A stretch of DNA of 64,000 nucleotides from Zea mays (lineage: Eukaryota > Streptophyta > Magnoliopsida > Poales > Poaceae): positions 229,481,034 to 229,545,033 of the forward strand of contig NC_050097.1 of NCBI RefSeq assembly GCF_902167145.1. Direction: 5' to 3'. Below the pieces are notes generated by a model. The model saw only the letters and a program-made list of their open reading frames with translations, searched no databases and was not told the origin of the DNA. Positions 57,646-64,000 of this stretch are shown here, piece by piece (within the stretch, counting starts at the first letter, position 1; every line of letters begins with the position of its first letter). Position numbers and translations under genes: made by a program.

Positions 57646-59171
57646 TGAGCAATGGCTGGCTGGCTGGCTCTGGTGCGGCTCTTGATCTGAAGGCAAGTCA
57701 CTGGTTTCCTGGACGCAGCAGCTCTTCTGCGCGTGCGAGGGGGTGGGTTTTGCACTCTAGTAAACTGTAAGAAGGTGTTCCGGTGTGTTCGCTGTTTCTT
57801 CAGCATCCAAGGCTCGGCAATTGTCTAGAGAAGTGGAAAGAATTCGTCTCTCGTCTGCGTGTGTTCGTTTTTGTCTGTAAATGTTCTGCTAGTGCTGCAA
57901 GAACATTGCATATTCTTGGACACGAAGAGTGGGAAAAAAACACACACACACACACGAAGAAAACAAGTGTTGGCAAACCGGCAGGCAATGATGCCCAAGA
58001 AAAGCTATACGGCAGGTGCCATGAGATCGGCAGAGACGAACACCTGTAAATGCAGGCATGAAGAAGCAAAAGCACCTGGAAGGGGCGGCAGCGGCACCAT
58101 GAGAGCCCCCGCCGCCCGGTCCACCGATTCACGTCCGTGTCCATGATCCTAGGATAGGTGCCACCGTTTCAGACTTCGAGTAAAGGCGTTCTCTCGGCCA
58201 TCGATTCCACGGAGCGCGGCAGGAAGAGCTAGCTGGCATGTGACGGTCTGATGGCCGTCTTTCTGCACTGCCTCTGAATCGGGAGCACCGGACGGACAAT
58301 GATGGCTGGCTATGAGGTTGTAGTTGTACAGGGAGACGGGTGGGTCTTCCAGGAGTAAAGGGGACTCCAGCAGAGGAGACGAGCCAGCCACGCATGAGCG
58401 CTAGGGTAGGGTGCTCGAAAGTTTCAGCAGATAGGATAGGATGGAACATAGGCTGTGGTAAGCATCTCTAGCAGTTCCAAAAAAAATCCCTAAAAATCAA
58501 TTAAGGATGTTATTAACCGAAAATCATGCTCCAACAATCTCATAAATGAGGTCCCAAATATATCAACTTCGTAAATATTCTTCTTTGTTTAGTCCCCAGA
58601 CTTATGGAGTTGTCTAGCATTCTCGATAGCCTATTTCGTATTTTCAATCGCACCATAAAATCACTTGTATACCATCGAGTTCGCGCTCATGTAAAAATGA
58701 TTCACTTTGAATAATTTGAGTTGTGGATTTCGGGGGTGAGGAAGATGGACCAATATGAATATATAGCCTCCTTCCATGACAAAAGTTTTTTGGTGTAATA
58801 CCCAATTTGTAAAAAAATATAAAAGGTGAAATTATTTCCTTTATACATATGTGTTGTCTCTACCACTAAATTGTACATCATGATGGAGTTTTGCTTGTTT
58901 GTGCACTTGATAATAAAAATAATAATAACATAAATATAATAATGAGATGGAAATTTGAATTTAAAACAAAGGTGCATTTTAGGGAATTGCAAAAAAATAT
59001 AAATAAAATAGGGGATAAATATTATGCAACACAAAATAAATTTATAAATAAATAAATGTATCACATTTTGGGCATGTCCAAACTGTACTTTTAATCTGAG
59101 GATAATTTATCACAGGATTTGAATTTGAAATTTAAATTCAAAATAAGAAGGAAAAACAAAACAGAAAAGAA
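57646..59171. other. 3' flank of the carboxypeptidase gene; no further gene seen
   Basis: The 3' UTR must start at 57646; a clear AATAAA signal is not evident. An (AC)n run lies at about 57940-57954. From about 58450 the DNA is AT-rich and non-coding, with a motif (GCATCTCTAGCAGTTCC) common in grass repeats. The ORFs are not conserved. Confidence 0.5.
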
Positions 59172-59330
59172 TCTATACTACTTATTAAGAAGGTAAGAGT
59201 AGTCTGCCGTTCTGCCCTCCCGCAAAAAAAAAAATCAAACCATGGCTACTCAAGGATCGAACCTTGGATCTATTAAGCAGAATGCCTAGCCTTCCACCCT
59301 CTAACCAATGTGATTCATGTTGAATAGCGT
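59172..59330 (+). mobile_element. Possible Helitron 5' terminus
   Basis: TCTATACTACTTATTAAG directly after an A matches the grass Helitron start (A|TCT-TA-TA). No hairpin plus CTAG end was found between here and element E, so only the 5' end is proposed. GGATCGAACCTTGGATC at about 59252 is a tRNA-T-loop-like motif but not a tRNA. Confidence 0.35.
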
Positions 59331-59676
59331 ACAACTTCAACTAAGACGTCTTTTGTGTTTAACCTGCCGTCCACTCTGTATGTTCACTGAGTCTAGAAAA
59401 ATATTTATAGCTTGGCCCCTGATCTTTTTGGAAAATGGGACGCAGTCCAGGAAATAAAGAAAATAGGGAAAAGGAGTTTAGAAATTGATTTTTAGTTTAA
59501 AAATAATTGCAGAAACCCATTTAATTCATGGAAATTTCATATTAAATCCAAATGAGTTCATTCCAATTTCTATAATTCTATAATATTATTTTTATCACAT
59601 AATACCTCTGTTTTGTCATGAAAACAACAATAGAATTGATTTCCTAATTAATCCTATATCAAATACATAGAAACTT

Positions 59677-60100
59677 TTGAACACAATAAGATACCAATTT
59701 GAAATTTATCAATTGAGAATCATACCAATTGAAAAACTCTTTTAAAATTAGGTGGTGGTGCGGTCCTTTTGCTTTGGGCTAATACTTTCTCCCCCTTTGG
59801 CATGAATCGCCAAAAACGGAGTCATTAGAGCCCTTGGAATTACTCTCTCCCCCTTTGGTCATAAATAAATGAGTGAATAATATACCAAAGTAGAAGAGTG
59901 ATCTCTCCTCCAAAGATGGAGAGTTGCTCAGAGCGACGGCGAAGGATGAGTTACGAAGTTGAAGCCTTTGTCTTCGCCGAAGACTCCAATTTCCCTTTCA
60001 ATACACCTATGACTTGGTTTGAAATAGACTTGAAAACACATTAGTCATAGCATATAAAAGAGATATGATCAAAGGTATACTTATGAGCTATGTGTGCAAA
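59677..60100 (-). other. Element E 3' noncoding region
   Basis: Contains minus-strand polypurine tracts AAAGGGGGAGAAAG (about 59785-59800) and AAAGGGGGAGAGAG (about 59843-59858), and a TTCGGCGAAGAC segment shared with B. No gene. Confidence 0.75.
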
Positions 60101-63100
60101 TCAACAAAAGAAGTTCCTAGAATCAAGAATATTTAGATCATGCCTAAGTTTGTTAAAGGTTTGTTCATCTAGTGGCTTTGTAAAGATATCGGCTAATTGA
60201 TCTTTAGTATTAATGTAAGCAATCTCGATATCTCCCTTTTGTTGGTGATCCCTAAGAAAATGATACTGAATGGCTATGTGTTTAGTGCGGCTATGCTCGA
60301 CGGGATTGTCCGCCATGCGGATTGCACTCTCATTGTCACATAGAAGAGGGACTTTGGTTAATTTGTAACCATAATCCCTAAGGGTTTGCCTCATCCAAAG
60401 TAGTTGCGCGCAACAATGTCCTGCGGCAATGTACTCGGCCTCAGCGGTAGAAAGAGCTACGGAATTTTGCTTCTTTGAAGCCCAAGACACCAAGGATCTT
60501 CCCAAGAACTGGCAAGTCCCCGATGTGCTCTTCCTATTAATTTTACACCCTACCCAATCAACATCGGAATAACCAATCAAATCAAAAGTGGATCCCCTAG
60601 GATACCAAAGCCCAAACTTAGGAGTATAAACTAAATATCTCAAGATTCGTTTTACAGTCGTAAGGTGAGCTTCCTTAGGGTTAGCCTGGAATCTTGCACA
60701 CATGCATACGGAAAGCATAATATCCGGTCGAGATGCACATAAATAGAGTAAAGAGCCTATCATCGACTGGTATACCTTTTGATCCACGGATTTACCTCCT
60801 TCGTCGAGGTCGAGATGCCCATTGGTTCCCATGGGTGTCTTGATGGGTTTGGCATCCTTCATCCCAAACTTGTTTAGAATATCTTGAGTATACTTCGTTT
60901 GGCTTAAGAAGGTGCCCTCTTGGAGTTGCTTCACTTGAAATCCTAAGAAATACTTCAACTCCCCCATCATAGACATCTCGAACTTTTGTGTCATGATCCT
61001 GCTAAACTCTTCACATGTAGACTCGTTAGTAGACCCAAATATAATATCATCAACATAAATTTGGCATACAAACAAGTCATTTTCAAGAGTTTTAGTGAAT
61101 AAAGTAGGATCGGCCTTGCCGACTTTGAATCCATTAGTGATAAGGAAATCCCTAAGGCATTCATACCATGCTCTTGGGGCTTGCTTAAGCCCATAAAGCG
61201 AGAGTTTATACACATGGTTAGGGTACTCACTATCTTCAAAGTCGGGAGGTTGCTCAACATAGACCTCTTCCTTGATTGGTCCATTGAGGAAGGCACTTTT
61301 CACGTCCATTTAGTAAAGCTTAAAGCCATGGTAAGTAGCATAGGCCAATAATATACGAATTGACTCAAGCCTAGCTACGGGTGCATAGGTTTCACCGAAA
61401 TCCAAACCTTCGACTTGGGAGTATCCCTTGGCCACAAGTCGAGCTTTGTTCCTTGTCACCAGACCATGCTCATCTTGCTTGTTGCGGAAAACCCACTTGG
61501 TTCCTACAACATTTTGGTTAGGACGTGGAACTAAATGCCATACCTCATTCCTAGTGAAGTTGTTGAGCTCCTCTTGCATTGCCACCACCCAATCCGAATC
61601 TTGAAGTGCTTCCTCTATCCTGTGTGGCTCAATAGAGGAAACAAAAGAGTAATGCTCACAAAAATGTGCAACACGAGATCTAGTGGTTACCCCCTTATGA
61701 ATGTCGCCGAGGATGGTGTCGACGGGGTGGTCTCGTTGGATTGCTTGGTGGACCCTTGGGTGTGGCGGTCTTTGCTCTTCATCCTCCTTGTCTTGCTCAT
61801 TTGCATCTCCCCCTTGATCATTGCCGTCATCTTGAGGTGGCTCATTTGCTTGATCTTCTCCTTCATCATCTTGAGCCTCATCCTCATTTTGAGTCGGTGG
61901 AGATGCTTACGTGGAGGAGGATGGTTGATCTTGTGCATTTGGAGGCTCTTCGGATTCCTTAGGACACACATCTCCAATGGACATGTTCCTTAGCGCGATG
62001 CACGAAGCCTCTTCATCACCTATCTCATCAAGATCAACTTGCTCTACTTGAGAGTCGTTAGTCTCATCAAACACAACGTCACAAGAAACTTCAACTTGTC
62101 CAGAGGACTTGTTAAAGACTCTATATGCCCTTGTGTTTGAATCATATCCTAGTAAAAAGCCTTCTACAGTCTTAGGAGCAAACTTAGATTTTCTACCTCT
62201 TTTAACAAGTATAAAACATTTGCTACCAAAGACTCTAAAATATGAAATATTGGGCTTTTTACCGGTTAGGAGTTCATAAGATGTCTTCTTGAGGATTCGG
62301 TGTAGATATAACCGGTTGATGGCGTAGCAGGCGGTGTTGACCGCCTCGGCCCTAAACCAATCCGAAGTCTTATACTCATCAAGCATGGTTCTTGCCATGT
62401 CCAATAGAGTTCGATCCTTCCTCTCCACTACACTATTTTGTTGTGGGGTGTAGGGAGAAGAGAACTCATGCTTGATGCCTTCCTCCTCAAGGAAGCCTTC
62501 TATTTGAGAGTTCTTGAACTCCGTCCCATTGTCGCTTCTAATTTTCTTGACTCTTAAGCCGAACTCGTTTTGAGCCCGTCTAAAGAATCCCTTTAAAGTT
62601 TCTTGGGTATGAGATTTTTCCTGCAAAAAGAATACCCAAGTGAAGCGAGAATAATCATCCACAATAACTAGACAGTACTTACTCCCGCCGATGCTTATGT
62701 AAGCAATCGGGCCGAATATATCCATGTGTAGGAGCTCTAGTGGCCTGTCGGTCGTCATGATGTTCTTGTGTGGATGATGAACACCAACTTGCTTCCCTGC
62801 CTGGCATGCGCTACAAATCCTATCTTTCTCAAAATGAACATTTGTTAATCCTAAAATGTGCTCTCCCTTTAGAAGCTTGTGAAGATTCTTCATCCCAACA
62901 TGGGCTAGTCGGCGGTGCCAGAGCCAACCCATGTTAGTCTTAGCAATTAAGCAAGTGTCGAGTTCAGCTCTATCAAAATCTACCAAGTATAGCTGACCCT
63001 CTAACACTCCTTTAAATGCTATTGAATCATCACTTCTTCTAAAGACAGTGACACCTACATCAGTAAATAGACAGTTGTAGCCCATTTGACATAATTGCGA

Positions 63101-63337
63101 AACGGAAAGCAAATTGTAATCTAATGAATCAACAAGAAAAACATTGGAAATGGAATGGTCCGGAGATATAGCTATTTTACCCAAACCTTTGACCAAACCT
63201 TGGTTTCCATCCCCGAATGTGATAGCTCGTTGGGGATCTTGGTTTTTCTCATATGAGGAGAACATCTTCTTCTCCCCTGTCATGTGGTTTGTGCATCCGC
63301 TGTCGATGATCCAACTTGAGCCCCCGGATGCATAAAC
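60101..63337 (-). pseudogene. Element E pol with two in-frame stops
   Basis: One minus-strand frame from the junction at 63337 to a stop at 60101-60103. Protease DSGCTNHMTG; GAG-pre-integrase LAHVGMKNLHKLL; integrase MDIFGP, SDNGTEF and VVERK (all three acidic residues present, though NG is NS); [11 protein letters not shown]; RNase H DVDWVG, TAEAEY and CDNESA. TAA at 61907-61909 and TAA at 61310-61312 sit where B has CAA glutamine codons, both C-to-T changes. A 6-bp in-frame deletion removes two residues before [11 protein letters not shown]. No frameshift is needed. Confidence 0.92.
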
Positions 63338-63350
63338 CTACAAAACAAGT

Positions 63351-64000
63351 TTAGTTCTTGACTTTAGGTACCCAAACGGTTTTGGGTCCTTTGGCATTAG
63401 AAACAAGAACTTTGGGTACCCAAACACAAGTTTTGGAGCTCTTGTGTTTGCCCCCAACATACTTGGCAACTACCTTGCCGGATTTGTTAATCAACACATA
63501 TGATGCATCAAAAGTTTTAAATGAAATATCATGATCATTTGATGCACTAGGAGTTTTCCTTTTAGGCAACTTAGCACAAGTTGGTTGCCTAGAACTAGAT
63601 GTCTCACCCTTATACATAAATGCATGATTAGGGCCAGAGTGAGACTTCCTAGAGTGAATTCTCCTATTTTTGCTCTCAGGATAGCCGGCAGGGTACAAAA
63701 TGTAACCCTCGTTATCCTGAGGCATGGGAGCCTTACCCTTATCAAAATTAGACAATTTCTTAGGAGGGGCGTTAAGTTTGACATTGCCTCCCGGTTGGAA
63801 GCCAATGCCATCCTTAATGCCAGGGCGTCTCCCACTATAAAGCATACTACGAGCAAATTTAAATTTTTAATTTTCAATTTCATGCTCGGCAATTTTAGCA
63901 TCTAATTTTGCTATATGATCATTTTGTTGTTTAATTAAAGCCATGTGATCATGAATAGCATCAATGTTAACATCTCTACATCTAGTGCAAATAGTAACAT
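63351..64000 (-). pseudogene. Element E gag, C-terminal part, truncated by the window edge
   Basis: Minus strand, ending VWVPKVKN with TAA at 63351-63353. It contains FARSMLYSGRRPGIKD, GNVKLNAPPKKLSNF and KGKAPMPQDNEGYILYP, all matching B. A TAA at about 63868-63870 replaces a Glu codon of B in the coiled-coil region. The zinc knuckle and core lie beyond the window. Confidence 0.85.

Larger units (their letters stand above)
59677..64000 (-). mobile_element. Element E: Sirevirus copia retrotransposon, incomplete
   Basis: Minus-strand element very close to B in protein and in its 3' noncoding region. Homology to B's 8799-9192 can be followed leftward to about 59677, where it stops abruptly. 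No 3' LTR or terminal polypurine tract is present, so the left end is truncated. The right end runs off the window inside gag. Its 5' LTR would lie to the right. Confidence 0.88.

Noticed and set aside
58129..58449. Minus-strand ORF downstream of the carboxypeptidase gene
   Set aside because: No recognisable domain and no splice or promoter context; could be 3' flank sequence.

Overview
This looks like a piece of a large grass nuclear genome, most likely maize (Zea mays). The case rests on Sirevirus copia elements of the Opie/Ji type (initiator-Met primer-binding site, long gag with coiled coil, repeated polypurine tracts, palindrome-rich LTRs), Tat-clade Ty3/gypsy elements, Helitron-, PIF- and Tourist-like debris, and one intron-containing plant gene. 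Species and family names come from memory, not from a database search.

Left two thirds (1-41735) is a nested retrotransposon stack. An old, heavily mutated copia element (F, + strand) has its RT at 1-532 and resumes with RNase H at 39166. Between these sits element A (538-39160, TSD AGTTT), a gypsy element on the minus strand reduced to gag plus an integrase tail. Sirevirus B (1657-10830, + strand, TSD GGTAC) lies five bases from the end of A's left LTR. Tat-like gypsy element C (15678-38170, minus strand, TSD AACAC) lies in A's right LTR. Sirevirus D (23102-31980, minus strand, TSD AGTAC) splits C inside its second RNase H. Removing each insertion with one TSD copy restores continuity, so the order is F, then A, then B and C, then D. 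All coding regions carry stops, frameshifts or active-site substitutions except D gag (intact) and B pol (open, but with a changed integrase catalytic Glu).

Middle (41736-54168) is gene-poor. It has a 123-bp tandem repeat, Helitron-like termini (one candidate 3.9-kb Helitron carrying a short TPX2-like exon), a 309-bp foldback MITE with a 9-bp TSD, a PIF/Harbinger transposase remnant and several short duplications.

The one convincing host gene is a ten-exon serine carboxypeptidase-like gene (54896-57645, + strand, 479 aa, complete Ser-Asp-His triad, SCPL45-like), with a TATA box 251 bp upstream and a 138-bp Tourist MITE about 0.6 kb upstream. The right edge (about 59677-64000) is a third Sirevirus (E, minus strand), cut by the window end.

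The most interesting unexplained material is in the gypsy elements. C has an opposite-strand ORF with a plausible 81-nt intron flanked by about 315-bp direct repeats. A and C also share a long module with a TATA-like box and a conserved ATG on the strand opposite gag-pol. In addition, all three Sireviruses keep a splice-acceptor-like site at the gag-pol junction.
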